DNA of 64,000 nucleotides, taken from the NCBI GenBank assembly GCA_963805925.1, contig CAWDWB010000003.1, positions 1-64,000 on the forward strand, given 5' to 3'. Below the pieces are notes generated by a model. That model was not told the DNA's origin. It did not search any database and saw only the letters and a list, made by a program, of their open reading frames with translations. This document shows positions 21,242 through 29,756 of this stretch, piece by piece. Position 1 is the stretch's first letter. Each line of letters starts with the position of its first letter. The position numbers were made by a program, and so were the translations under genes. The stretch comes from CAMPKL01 sp963805925. GTDB taxonomy: Bacteria; Acidobacteriota; Terriglobia; Bryobacterales; UBA6623.

Positions 21242-22093
21242 CTAGGAAGCGCTGGGCGGTTGAGTGATGTCTTGAACGCTTTGCTTGATGGCGTCCTCTT
21301 CAAACACTTTCTTCCAGTCAGGCTGGAAGATGGACTGTTTGGCTTTCTCGATTGCCAGCAGGGCGCCATCGGAGAACTGCGCGCCTTCGAACATTTTGAA
21401 GGCGATGCCGATTTCGACCTTGAGGTGACCGATAACGAAGTCTTCGGCGGCTTGCGCTGGTACGCCACGGCGGACAGCCTCGTCGACGGCTTCTTTGATG
21501 ACCATGACGCAGGTGGCGGCGACGGTCTCGGAAAGCACGGGTTCGAGGATCGCCATCTGTTCGACCGTGCAGCGGTGTGCGCGCATCACAGGACCGTAGA
21601 TGACCCGGGCAATGCGTACACCTTCCATGTAGGCGCCGTCGCGGCCCTGCATCAGGCAGCAGACGATGTGTTGTTTTGCGTGGATGCCGCCGAAGAAGTC
21701 CATTTGGCCCTCCAGGGTCTTCTCGTCGTGAATCACCGGCGGATGGCAGGGGTGGGTGATGAAGTAGGCGAGATCGTCGCGCTTGGGCATCTCGCCCGCA
21801 AAAGGCGCGGCGGCATCGAGGCAGACGAGCATCACGCCGGGGGCCAGTAGATGCTCGATTTGATGGGCGACCTTGCCGATCAGTCTATCGGGTACGGCGA
21901 GGATAACGGCGTCGGCGCCGACCACGGCCTGCTCGATATCGAACACTTCGAAACCGAGGCGAGAGAGCGCGGCTTGTCCGCTTTCGCTGATCTCAACGTG
22001 GCGAACGCGGAAGGAGGATTTCTTGAGGTTGGCGGCGAGACGGAGACCCATCTTGCCTCCGGCCCCGACGAGGACAACGTTATTGATCGGCAT
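21242..22093 (-). CDS. apnO: D-apionate oxidoisomerase-like NAD-dependent protein (phosphogluconate-dehydrogenase C-terminal family)
   Basis: The 283-residue protein opens with a Rossmann motif (VVLVGAGGKMGLRLA) and continues into the helical PGDH_C-type domain, with FITHPCHPPV and QGRDGAYMEGVRIARVIYGP as prominent motifs. Proteins of this kind include ApnO, which oxidises and rearranges D-apionate to 3-oxo-isoapionate with NAD+. It is the first gene of a three-gene operon (apnO, RuBisCO-like, kinase) on the minus strand with 5-base and 4-base junctions. A divergent gene encoding a lactonase-like lipoprotein starts about 60 bases away, so the promoters face each other at 22094-22154. Family assignment is good; the exact reaction is inferred from gene order. 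Confidence 0.75.
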   Translation of the reverse strand: MPINNVVLVGAGGKMGLRLAANLKKSSFRVRHVEISESGQAALSRLGFEVFDIEQAVVGADAVILAVPDRLIGKVAHQIEHLLAPGVMLVCLDAAAPFAGEMPKRDDLAYFITHPCHPPVIHDEKTLEGQMDFFGGIHAKQHIVCCLMQGRDGAYMEGVRIARVIYGPVMRAHRCTVEQMAILEPVLSETVAATCVMVIKEAVDEAVRRGVPAQAAEDFVIGHLKVEIGIAFKMFEGAQFSDGALLAIEKAKQSIFQPDWKKVFEEDAIKQSVQDITQPPSAS

Positions 22094-22154
22094 GGAATTC
22101 TAATCGACTTAGGCGTGTGGGATACTCATCATACCACTAGGAGGCATGAACGGA

Positions 22155-23120
22155 ATGAACAAGCCGGGTTTCTTGAAAGGGCTCTTGAGTCTGGCATGGA
22201 TCGCTGCGTTTGTGGCATGTTCCGCGCCGGAAGAGGCGTCAATGGACGTAACTTCCGAATTGCCGGTCATCCACGCCGAATTGATCGCGACCGATGGTTC
22301 GTGGGGCAACACGGAAGGGCCGGCGATCGACTCAAACGGAGCTCTCTATTTCACTTCAAGGGGAACCTACCGGGGTATTGTGCGCTGGACGGCGGACGAG
22401 GGCGCGGCCGAATACGCTCCCGTGGCTAGTCTTGCGGGACCGGGGGGCCTGTGGATTGACGCCAACGACAACATCTACCTCACGGCCACCGACGAGCGGC
22501 AGCTGCAACGGCTGTCGCCGGACGGCACACTTACGGTCTTGGCGGAGAGCTTCGAGGCGGATCCGGCAGCAACGACGGGGCCGAACGACGTCACCGTATC
22601 CGCAGCTGGAGTGGCTTACTTCACCGATCCAAAGGGTTATGCGGGCGAGGCGGCTCCGGGAACGATTTACCGTGTGAACCCCGGAGGCGAAGTTTCTGTT
22701 TTTGACGATACGGTTGTGGGGCCCAACGGAATCTTGCTGAGCCCGGATGACCGTACGTTGTACGTTGCGCAAAACAGCGCGGCATTGACGGCAAACTTGC
22801 TGCGATGGAGATTGGACGAGAACGGCGTGGCGACGGGCGACAAGGAAGTCGTCGCGACAATTGAACCGTGCGTCGGCGACGGCATGGCCGTCGACGCGAA
22901 CGGCAATGTGTGGGTGGCTTGCTACTCGGTGGGAACGGCGCACTTGATTGACGCCAAGACCGGCGAAACAATTGAACAAGTGACGACGGAGCAGAAGGCG
23001 CTAACGAACTGCACGTTCGGAAAGGGCGACGACCGGCACAGCCTCTATCTCTCCAGCTCCGACATGGATCGAGTCACCGGTTACGTCTACCGGGCGACGG
23101 TGACGACTCCGGGCCCTTAA
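22155..23120 (+). CDS. SMP-30/gluconolactonase-like secreted lipoprotein
   Basis: After a short signal peptide with a lipobox ending AFVAC, the protein shows the six-bladed propeller of SMP-30/gluconolactonases: GNTEGPAIDSNGALYFT (metal-binding glutamate), GPNDVTVSAAGVAYFTDP and GPNGILLSPDDRTLYVAQNS, and near the end DGMAVDANGNVWVACY. These enzymes hydrolyse aldonolactones using a bound divalent metal. Divergent to an apionate operon, it may open D-apionolactone to apionate in the periplasm; this is an inference. AGGAGG at 22139-22144 is one base from an ATG at 22146 but ten from ATG 22155, so I prefer the latter. Its stop overlaps the regulator's start by one base (TAATG). Confidence 0.82.
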   Translation: MNKPGFLKGLLSLAWIAAFVACSAPEEASMDVTSELPVIHAELIATDGSWGNTEGPAIDSNGALYFTSRGTYRGIVRWTADEGAAEYAPVASLAGPGGLWIDANDNIYLTATDERQLQRLSPDGTLTVLAESFEADPAATTGPNDVTVSAAGVAYFTDPKGYAGEAAPGTIYRVNPGGEVSVFDDTVVGPNGILLSPDDRTLYVAQNSAALTANLLRWRLDENGVATGDKEVVATIEPCVGDGMAVDANGNVWVACYSVGTAHLIDAKTGETIEQVTTEQKALTNCTFGKGDDRHSLYLSSSDMDRVTGYVYRATVTTPGP

Positions 23121-23848
23121 TGCAGACTCGGCACGCAGCAAATCCGATCGTCCGCAAAAAGCTCTCTGACGAAGTTGCGGAGAGGCTGTTGGACGAAATC
23201 GAGAGCGGCCGGTGGGCCGTCGGGGACAAGTTACCTCCCGAAAGAAGCCTGATGGAGAAGTACGGCGTCGGGCGGCCTTCGGTTCGCGAGGCCATGCAGC
23301 GATTGGCGAGCATGGGACTGGTCGAGATCAGCCATGGCGAGCGGGCCACGGTGAAGGCGCTCGACGCGCGAAACATGCTAGGGCAGATCGATCGTACGGC
23401 CCGGCACTTGCTGATCTCATCGCCCGAAGCGCTTGGACATCTAAAAGAGGCGCGGCTCATGTTCGAGGCTGGAATGGTGCGCGCGGCGGCGGAGAAGGCG
23501 GACGCAAAGGACATTGCCGCGCTACAGAGCTGCGTCGACCGGCTAGAGCAGCATGTCGGCAATCCGCCAGATTTCGTTCGGGCAGACATCGATTTTCATA
23601 TCGCTATCGCGGCGATCTCAGGCAACCCGATCTATACGGCGGTTAGCGAGGCCATGCTGGGCTGGCTGGCCGAGTTTCATCAAGAGCTGCTTCGTGTGCC
23701 TGGTGCGGAACAAGTGACGATCCGTGAGCATAAACGGATCCTCAAGCAGATTGCTGCGCATGACGCGACGAAGGCGGAACGAGCCGTGCGCGAACACCTG
23801 ACACGGGCCAACAAGAAATACCGGCTGCCGGACGCGGCTACTTCATGA
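23120..23848 (+). CDS. GntR-family (FadR subfamily) transcriptional regulator
   Basis: The N-terminal winged helix is typical of GntR proteins: ERLLDEIESGRWAVGDKLPPERSL, then YGVGRPSVREAMQRLASMGLVE. The C-terminal FCD helical domain has its usual metal/ligand residues (DIDFHIAIA with Asp and His, and further histidines in REHKRIL and REHLTRA). FadR-type proteins sense organic acids and usually repress their catabolic genes. It is coupled to the lactonase-like gene and lies next to the apionate-type operon, so it probably controls that divergent region. Its 3' end overlaps the convergent PhyH gene by 11 bases. Confidence 0.9.
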   Translation: MQTRHAANPIVRKKLSDEVAERLLDEIESGRWAVGDKLPPERSLMEKYGVGRPSVREAMQRLASMGLVEISHGERATVKALDARNMLGQIDRTARHLLISSPEALGHLKEARLMFEAGMVRAAAEKADAKDIAALQSCVDRLEQHVGNPPDFVRADIDFHIAIAAISGNPIYTAVSEAMLGWLAEFHQELLRVPGAEQVTIREHKRILKQIAAHDATKAERAVREHLTRANKKYRLPDAATS

Positions 23849-24629
23849 AGCCGCTGCGGACGACGTCTTGCGAGCTGAGTTGGTCGTTGAGGGGATCGTC
23901 GAGGGCAAGCAAATCGCGTAGTTCAGGACTGAGTTGAGCTTGAACAGCGGGAGAGAGGAGCTTCTTTTGATACTGCTGCTGGGGCTTGTCTAGGCGGCAA
24001 TAAAAACTGTGTAGTGCCAGACGATCGGCAGCGGCGCGATTCTCTGTTCCGGCGTGCCAGAGATGGGCGTTCATCACCACCACATCCCCTGACTTGCCGG
24101 TGACTAGGACTTCGTCGGGATGAGCGGCATAAGGATCGGCGAGAGCTTGCTGCGGAAGACTCCCCGAGCGGTGAGTGCCTGGAACGGCTCGCAAGGCGCC
24201 GTTTAATTCGGTAAAGTCATCAAGCATCCAGACGACGTTGCAAACCCAATTGCCCTTTTCGTCGGGAACGGCGCCCATATCGGCGTGGAGCGGTTGCGGA
24301 GATCCGCCTCCGGCGATCGCCGAGCGAGCGTTGAGGCTACTGAGCTTGATTTCAGGGCCGAGGACCTGGCGGACAAGGGCCAACACGGAGGGGTCAGCGA
24401 CAGCACGCTCAAAAATCGCGCCTTTATTGACCAGGTTGGCCAGCCGTTTCGCCCCCGGTTCGAGCTTGAAATCGGCACCGGCCGAGTCGCCTTCTTCGTC
24501 GAAGAGTTGAGCGATTCGCTGACGAAAGGCGTCGACTTCAGCAGGACTGAGGAACTGGCGGAGGATAGTAAATCCTTGCCGGTCGAGTTCGGCGGCTTGC
24601 TTTTGTGAGACCGGAGGGGCTTGGATCAC
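23838..24629 (-). CDS. Phytanoyl-CoA dioxygenase (PhyH) family protein
   Basis: The 263-residue protein has the double-stranded beta-helix of Fe(II)/2-oxoglutarate dioxygenases. It begins with the family's DRQGFTILRQFLSPAEVDAFR segment. PLHADMGAV carries the HxD iron ligands, and HLWHAGTENRAAADRLALHSFY carries the distal histidine and the arginine that binds 2-oxoglutarate. Bacterial PhyH proteins hydroxylate diverse small molecules, so the substrate stays open. It converges on, and overlaps by 11 bases, the GntR-type regulator, with no direct evidence that it belongs to the sugar-acid pathway. Confidence 0.88.
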   Translation of the reverse strand: MIQAPPVSQKQAAELDRQGFTILRQFLSPAEVDAFRQRIAQLFDEEGDSAGADFKLEPGAKRLANLVNKGAIFERAVADPSVLALVRQVLGPEIKLSSLNARSAIAGGGSPQPLHADMGAVPDEKGNWVCNVVWMLDDFTELNGALRAVPGTHRSGSLPQQALADPYAAHPDEVLVTGKSGDVVVMNAHLWHAGTENRAAADRLALHSFYCRLDKPQQQYQKKLLSPAVQAQLSPELRDLLALDDPLNDQLSSQDVVRSGFMK

Positions 24630-24659
24630 GTCTGAGATTGTACGATCACTAGGAGTCCG

Positions 24660-25460
24660 ATGGCGCGCACTGAAATTCTAGCCGCAGCAATATTGTTGTC
24701 CTGTGCGGCTCTGGCGGCGCAGCCCAAGACGCAGTTGCGTCCCGAAGGGGTTGCGGCTTACGAGAAATACGCTGCACGGGTGGAGCGGGATCTCGATCGG
24801 CGACTGAGCGGCGATTCCGCTCAGTTTCTCGCCCCCTCGGGTGAGATCGGCGCGAAAGAGCGACTTCGCGCAGGCTCGATTGACCCGAAGTTCACGGAAC
24901 GGAGTCTTGACGCGCCGGGCGGTCTGATTCAGGACTGGACGGCAACGATGTTCGTGAAGGGCGCCGCGGGCGAAGACGTCATCGTGCTGCTAACGGACTA
25001 TAATCGCCACCAAGACGTGTATCCGGAAGTGATCGCGAGCAAGTTGCTGCATCGCGACGGAACGAAGATACGCAGTTCCCTCCGTTTGCTCAAAGAGAAG
25101 GTCTTTACGGTGGTGCTCGACACGGAGCATGAAGTGGAAGTCTTGAAGGGGCGGGATCGCCGTTGGCAACTCCGCTCGAGGAGCACGCGGATCAATGAGA
25201 TCCGCGATGCGGGCACGCCGAAGGAAAAGATGTTGCCTGTGGGCAAGGATTCGGGGTTCCTATGGCGGCTGAACGCTTACTGGAGCATCCAGGAGGGCGA
25301 CGGCGGCGTCTACGTCGAGTGCCGCAGCGTGACGTTGACTCGGGGAGTACCACTCGGGCTGGGATGGATCGTGAAACCCTTCACCTTGAGCCTGCCGCGT
25401 GATTCGCTGGTCAGCACGCTGGAAGCGACGAAACAGGCGTTGCAAAGGCGCGCGGACTAG
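24660..25460 (+). CDS. Secreted protein of unknown function
   Basis: A 266-residue protein with a clear signal peptide (LAAAILLSCAALAAQ). The mature part begins with a charged helix (EGVAAYEKYAARVERDLDRRL) and continues with mixed strands such as DWTATMFVKGAAGEDVIVLLTDYNRH and FLWRLNAYWSIQEGDGGVYVE, ending with a helix (LVSTLEATKQAL). The layout resembles a START/SRPBCC-like ligand pocket, but I do not recognise a specific family. It stands alone between two convergent or divergent neighbours and shares a hairpin at its 3' end with the DinB-like gene. Confidence 0.75.
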   Translation: MARTEILAAAILLSCAALAAQPKTQLRPEGVAAYEKYAARVERDLDRRLSGDSAQFLAPSGEIGAKERLRAGSIDPKFTERSLDAPGGLIQDWTATMFVKGAAGEDVIVLLTDYNRHQDVYPEVIASKLLHRDGTKIRSSLRLLKEKVFTVVLDTEHEVEVLKGRDRRWQLRSRSTRINEIRDAGTPKEKMLPVGKDSGFLWRLNAYWSIQEGDGGVYVECRSVTLTRGVPLGLGWIVKPFTLSLPRDSLVSTLEATKQALQRRAD

Positions 25461-25471
25461 TGTGAAGGACA

Positions 25472-25503
25472 AGGGCCGCCCGCGAATGATCGAGAGCGGC
25501 CCT
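25472..25503. terminator. Hairpin between convergent genes (possible bidirectional terminator)
   Basis: AGGGCCGC (25472-25479) pairs perfectly with GCGGCCCT (25496-25503) across a 16-base loop. It lies in the 63-base gap between two convergent genes. Neither side has a long T-run, so it may be a weak or factor-assisted terminator. Confidence 0.5.
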
Positions 25504-25523
25504 GTTGCTCAGAATCTGCCGAC

Positions 25524-26078
25524 TTACTTGGCGTTCCAGGGAGGGACAACGCCGTTCATGCGGGCATAGGCGATCCCCTGCCCGAGGTGCTCGCTGAGAT
25601 GCTCGGTGAGCGTCCAGAGCGCCTGCCGTGTGGTCATTTCCTGACCGAAGAGGGTCACCTTCTCATCCGCTGAAGCCGCGGAAACGCTTTTGAAGGCGGC
25701 CTTCAGGTGCTCGAACGAGGCGGTCAGCGCCGCGGTGATCGCTGCCTTATCGGTCACATCGTCGCCCGGGACGGCGCCTTCCGGAGCGGTCGCTCCGAAT
25801 GTGCTCGCAAGGCCGAAGTTAGCGCCGGCTATGTGCAGGTAGAGTTCGCTGACGGAGCGTACGCCCTCAGCGGGTCTCCACGTGTACTTGTCTTGAGGCA
25901 TCGCCTCAGCGAGGGACACGATACGATCTTGCAACGTCTCGAGCCGACTGAGAGCTTCGTCGCGGAAAGCGGGGCTGGCGGCAGGCGGCGCTTCCGCGGC
26001 AGGCGGGGCAGCGGGCGTGCAACCCAAGGCGAGACAGAACAGGGCGCCCGCGAGGGATCCAAACAAAACTCGATTCAT
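25524..26078 (-). CDS. DinB-family lipoprotein
   Basis: The protein has a lipoprotein signal (LFCLALGC) and an Ala/Pro-rich linker, then a four-helix DinB/YfiT-like bundle: SRLETLQDRIVSLAEAMPQD, RSVSELYLHIAGANFGLAS (first histidine), and the C-terminal LTEHLSEHLGQGIAYARMNG with two more histidines. These three histidines form the metal site of the family. DinB-like proteins include thiol-dependent transferases and many uncharacterised proteins; an exported lipoprotein form is common in Acidobacteria-like genomes, but its role is unknown. Confidence 0.82.
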   Translation of the reverse strand: MNRVLFGSLAGALFCLALGCTPAAPPAAEAPPAASPAFRDEALSRLETLQDRIVSLAEAMPQDKYTWRPAEGVRSVSELYLHIAGANFGLASTFGATAPEGAVPGDDVTDKAAITAALTASFEHLKAAFKSVSAASADEKVTLFGQEMTTRQALWTLTEHLSEHLGQGIAYARMNGVVPPWNAK

Positions 26079-26157
26079 TGAACTACTCCTAATTGTCGGA
26101 ATCAGCTATTTGTTTTCTGATTCGGACCACACCGACAGCATACCGAACCGAGACGAA

Positions 26158-26634
26158 CTATCCGTCGGCTAGACGAACCTGGGCGCCCGCTTGGGAGTCT
26201 TCGGAGGCCAGTTCGGCGGCACGGCGAAATCCGCTCCAGTGCTCACACACGATGATGGAGTTGTAGGGATTTTTGTTGTGATACTTGACCGCCACGGCGC
26301 CGACGATGCCGCTGGGGTCGTCGCCGATTCGCTCGGAGATCAGCGTCACGTCTTGGCAGGCAGCAAAATCAACTGCGCCGACCGTGTAGCGATAGTGCAG
26401 GAATCGCCGCCGCGCTCCATTAGGAGCTAGTTCTTCGTCTACGATGTCGACGACTTCTCCAGACGCGATGCGTCCATTTCGATTCACTTCCAAGCGGCGT
26501 TGGCGCTCCTTCTCGTCTGGGTCGTTCTCGCGACGCCACTTGCCGGCAAGAAAAACCACGGCCGCAATGGCGAGAGCGACAACTACGAAAAACGCAGCGG
26601 CTACCTCCGCCCATTGCGGCCAGGCTGTTTGCAT
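26158..26634 (-). CDS. Single-span membrane protein of unknown function (DUF3592-like)
   Basis: The 158-residue protein has one N-terminal membrane helix (AAFFVVVALAIAAVVFLAG) followed by a charged linker and a small beta-rich domain: NGRIASGEVVDIVDEE, RRRFLHYRYTV and GAVAVKYHNKNPYNSIIV. The G-x-V-x-Y-x-P/N-x-N-P ending recalls DUF3592 proteins. Its ATG overlaps the stop region of the following transaldolase gene in reverse order: it begins one base from the end of that gene, so the two are probably cotranscribed. No function can be given. Confidence 0.65.
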   Translation of the reverse strand: MQTAWPQWAEVAAAFFVVVALAIAAVVFLAGKWRRENDPDEKERQRRLEVNRNGRIASGEVVDIVDEELAPNGARRRFLHYRYTVGAVDFAACQDVTLISERIGDDPSGIVGAVAVKYHNKNPYNSIIVCEHWSGFRRAAELASEDSQAGAQVRLADG

Positions 26635-27281
26635 TAACGCTCTTGGCTCTTGCGGTAATCGGCCAGGAACTGCGCGAGTCCGCTTTCCGTCAAAGGATGA
26701 TCGAAGAGCTTCTCAAAAACCGGGTAAGGCAGGGTGACGACGTGGGCTCCGCATAGAGCGGCGTCTCTGACATGCAAGGGTCCGCGGGCGGAAGCCGTCA
26801 ACACTTGGGTCGGATAGCCGTAGTTGTCGTATATCGTGACGATGTCGCGAATCAGTTCCATGCCCTCGGATGAGATGTCGTCGAGGCGGCCGACGAACGG
26901 GCTGATGTAGTACGCGCCCGCCTTGGCGGCCAGCAGCGCCTGGTTGGCGGTGAAGCAAAGCGTCACGTTGACGCGAATCCCTTCGGAGGACAGCATCTTG
27001 GTGGCCTTGATGCCGTCGCGCGTCAAAGGAACTTTGACGACGACGTTGTCGTGGATCTTCGCCAATTTACGGCCTTCGGTCAGCATCGCTTCCGCTTCAG
27101 TCTCGACAACTTCCGCAGAAACGTCGCCGTCGACGATCTGACAGATCTCCAGGATGCGCGCGGCGTGATCGGCGCCCTCCTTGGCGATGAGTGAGGGATT
27201 CGTCGTGACACCGTCTAAGATGCCGTACGCGTTCGCCTTGTTGATCTGTTCGATATTGGCGGTGTCCAGAAAAAACTTCAT
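26634..27281 (-). CDS. Transaldolase / fructose-6-phosphate aldolase-like protein
   Basis: The 215-residue protein is of the short transaldolase (MipB/TalC/FSA) type: MKFFLDTANIEQI, GVTTNPSLIAKEG, and the Schiff-base lysine in VVVKVPLT (K83). Later come LCFTANQALLAAKAGAYYISPFVGRLDD and ASARGPLHVRDAALCGAHVVTLP. It transfers dihydroxyacetone units or performs aldol cleavage in the cytoplasm; members of this group are transaldolases or F6P aldolases and cannot be separated here by eye. It would connect the pentose phosphate pathway with glycolysis. Confidence 0.92.
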   Translation of the reverse strand: MKFFLDTANIEQINKANAYGILDGVTTNPSLIAKEGADHAARILEICQIVDGDVSAEVVETEAEAMLTEGRKLAKIHDNVVVKVPLTRDGIKATKMLSSEGIRVNVTLCFTANQALLAAKAGAYYISPFVGRLDDISSEGMELIRDIVTIYDNYGYPTQVLTASARGPLHVRDAALCGAHVVTLPYPVFEKLFDHPLTESGLAQFLADYRKSQER

Positions 27282-27337
27282 ATTTTACCTCTTATTCCTT
27301 AACGCCCATTCTATCCAATCTTGGCCGCCTCCTTGGT

Positions 27338-28363
27338 TCAGCGGGGGCCGACAGCCTGGACTTCAGCGGGACTGCTGGCGTTTCCCGAGCGGTCGACCGC
27401 GATCACCTGATAAACAACAGTTTGTCCGGGAGAGAGCGGTTGATCGCTAAAGTTAGCCGAGTCCAGCAGCCCTTCGTGGACCGGCGAACCATCCTTTAGG
27501 ACACGATACCCGGCCAGATCGGGTTCAGAGTTAGAACTCCAGGACAGTTCCACGCCGCCCTCGACAGCGAGCGCTCGCAGGTCAACCGGCGTCGCCGGCG
27601 GGAACACGTCACGCGGCGTCAGAGCGGCAATATTCGATGCCGGTCCAGGGACCTCAGGCGAACCGTCGGCCGACTTCAACGCCTTCACGAGATAGCTGTT
27701 CGGCATGTCCCATTGAGGGGAAGCGTCTAGAAACTCGGGGCCGGCAGCAGGGCCGATCGACACAAATTCGCCCGCTGCAATGCGCCGCTCCACGTCATAT
27801 TGTGTGGCGTCTTCCACCGGGGTCCAAGCCAACCTGACGCCCTGCTCCAGCACCGTAACAACTAAATCGGCCGGGGCGGCAGGAGGCTGTACGATGTCGA
27901 GCAGGCGCAATTCAGACCAAGCGGAGGCTCGACCTTTGGTGCTGACGCCGCGAACCGCGAAACCTCTGCGAGACCCATACTGGCCTTCAAGAGGTACGCG
28001 AACCTCCAAGTGAGTGCCAGGGCCGGTCGTAGAGGGATCCTCAGCCGCAATCGTCATTACTGACTCACCATGTTCGCTGAACGCATCCGAACCCGGAATA
28101 TCTCCGCCAGGCGGAACGAACAACGAATAGATCTCGAATCGCTCCATCTCGCGGAAAACTTGTCCCTCGCTGCCGAGTACGGGCCAGGTCCATTCGGCGA
28201 CGAGTTCGGAGTCTTCCTGGCGGACGGTGAAGTCGTCCACACGACCGGGTATGTGCAACAAAGGCGGAAGAGGTTCGCCGACCGAACCGCACGCCGCCAG
28301 CAAGGCTACCAGCGAGGGCGCAAAGACTTGCCGCCAGTTACGGGCTGGGCGCAGAGCAAACAC
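27338..28363 (-). CDS. Fibronectin type III-domain lipoprotein
   Basis: The product carries a lipoprotein signal (VALLAACG) and three Fn3-like beta-sandwich repeats. The last two are the clearest: APADLVVTVLEQGVRLAWTPVEDATQYDVER and TPVDLRALAVEGGVELSWSS with LAGYRVLKDG. Such repeats bind proteins or sugars at the cell surface. The start is GTG, five bases after the hslU stop, so it is probably translated from the hslVU transcript. No enzymatic domain is visible and its link to the protease is unclear. Confidence 0.78.
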   Translation of the reverse strand: MFALRPARNWRQVFAPSLVALLAACGSVGEPLPPLLHIPGRVDDFTVRQEDSELVAEWTWPVLGSEGQVFREMERFEIYSLFVPPGGDIPGSDAFSEHGESVMTIAAEDPSTTGPGTHLEVRVPLEGQYGSRRGFAVRGVSTKGRASAWSELRLLDIVQPPAAPADLVVTVLEQGVRLAWTPVEDATQYDVERRIAAGEFVSIGPAAGPEFLDASPQWDMPNSYLVKALKSADGSPEVPGPASNIAALTPRDVFPPATPVDLRALAVEGGVELSWSSNSEPDLAGYRVLKDGSPVHEGLLDSANFSDQPLSPGQTVVYQVIAVDRSGNASSPAEVQAVGPR

Positions 28364-28368
28364 GATAG

Positions 28369-29745
28369 CTACAGGATGTAACGGCTCAAGTCCTGATCCT
28401 TCACCACGTCCGCGAGCCGATCGGCAACGTATTTCGCATCGATCTTGACGGACTTCTTCTTCAGGTCTGGCCCCTCGAAGGAGACTTCCTCCAGAAGCTT
28501 CTCCATGATCGTGTGTAGCCGACGGGCGCCGATATTCTCCGTCTGCTGGTTCACTTCGGTCGCGAGCCGTGCAATCTCGACGATGGCATCGTCCTCAAAC
28601 TTGAGCTTGACCCCTTCGGTCTCCATCAGAGCGACGTATTGCTTGATTAGAGCGTTCTTGGGCTCGGTCAAGATCCTGACAAAGTCCGCGGCGGTGAGTG
28701 CCTTCAACTCGACGCGGATCGGGAAACGACCCTGCAGTTCTGGAATCATGTCCGAAGGCTTAGAAACGTGAAAGGCTCCCGCGGCGACGAACAGGATGTG
28801 ATCGGTGCGAACCATGCCGTAACGCGTATTGACGGTCGTACCTTCGACGATCGGCAGGATATCCCGCTGCACGCCTTCGCGACTGACGTCCGGTCCGCGG
28901 CTGCCCTCGCGGCCGGCGATCTTGTCCATTTCGTCGAGGAAGATGATTCCGGAATGCTCCACGCGATCGACGGCTTGCCGGGTGACCTGGTCCATGTCGA
29001 CCAGCTTCTGTTCTTCCTCTTGGACTAAATAATCCAGCGCTTCGACGACATGCATTTTGCGGCGCCGCGACTTGCCGCCAAACAGACCAGGAAGCATGTC
29101 GCGAAGATTGATGTCCATCTCCTCGATTCCGGAGTTGGTAATCACCTCGATCGGCGTGTTGCGGTCGCGCACCTCGATCTCGACCATGCGGTCGTCGAGC
29201 TTGCCTTCGCGCAAGTTGCGGCGCAGCTTCTCGCGGGTTCTAGCGATGGATTCCTTGCCCTCTTCGCCTTCTTCATCCGGCGTTTGCGGCGGCATCAAGA
29301 TGTCGAGGATGCGCTCCTCTGCATTGGCCTCCGCCCGCTCAGCCACGAGGTCGAGCTTTTCTTCACGCACCATGTCGATGCCGACATCGACGAGGTCGCG
29401 AATCATCGAGTCAACGTCGCGACCGACGTAGCCGACCTCAGTGAACTTCGAAGCTTCGACTTTGAGAAACGGAGAGTTCGACAAGCGCGCCAGCCGCCGA
29501 GCGATCTCGGTTTTGCCGACGCCCGTAGCCCCCATCATTAGGATGTTCTTGGGCATGACCTCATCGGCCATCTCGGGGCTCAACTTGCGGCGGCGGACAC
29601 GGTTTCTTAGGGCGATGGCGACGGCGCGTTTCGCGTCATGCTGTCCGACAACATGCTTGTCGAGCTCTTGGACTATCTCGCGCGGAGTGAGCTCGTCCAG
29701 GGCAGGAGTGTCCAGCTCGGACTGACCGGGAAGATAAATAACCAT
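28369..29745 (-). CDS. hslU: ATP-dependent protease HslVU, ATPase subunit HslU
   Basis: This 458-residue AAA+ unfoldase has the HslU N-terminus (LTPREIVQELDKHVVGQHDAKRAVAI in parts), Walker A GATGVGKTE (72-80), the GYVGRDVDSMIRDLVD pore region, Walker B IIFLDEMDKIA, and sensor-2 sequence ENIGARRLHTIMEKLLEE. The C-terminal residues RYIL resemble the tail that docks into HslV. The complex degrades unfolded and regulatory proteins in the cytoplasm. It lies 11 bases downstream of hslV in the usual order. All key motifs are present. Confidence 0.97.
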   Translation of the reverse strand: MVIYLPGQSELDTPALDELTPREIVQELDKHVVGQHDAKRAVAIALRNRVRRRKLSPEMADEVMPKNILMMGATGVGKTEIARRLARLSNSPFLKVEASKFTEVGYVGRDVDSMIRDLVDVGIDMVREEKLDLVAERAEANAEERILDILMPPQTPDEEGEEGKESIARTREKLRRNLREGKLDDRMVEIEVRDRNTPIEVITNSGIEEMDINLRDMLPGLFGGKSRRRKMHVVEALDYLVQEEEQKLVDMDQVTRQAVDRVEHSGIIFLDEMDKIAGREGSRGPDVSREGVQRDILPIVEGTTVNTRYGMVRTDHILFVAAGAFHVSKPSDMIPELQGRFPIRVELKALTAADFVRILTEPKNALIKQYVALMETEGVKLKFEDDAIVEIARLATEVNQQTENIGARRLHTIMEKLLEEVSFEGPDLKKKSVKIDAKYVADRLADVVKDQDLSRYIL

Positions 29746-29756
29746 AACAGCGGACC

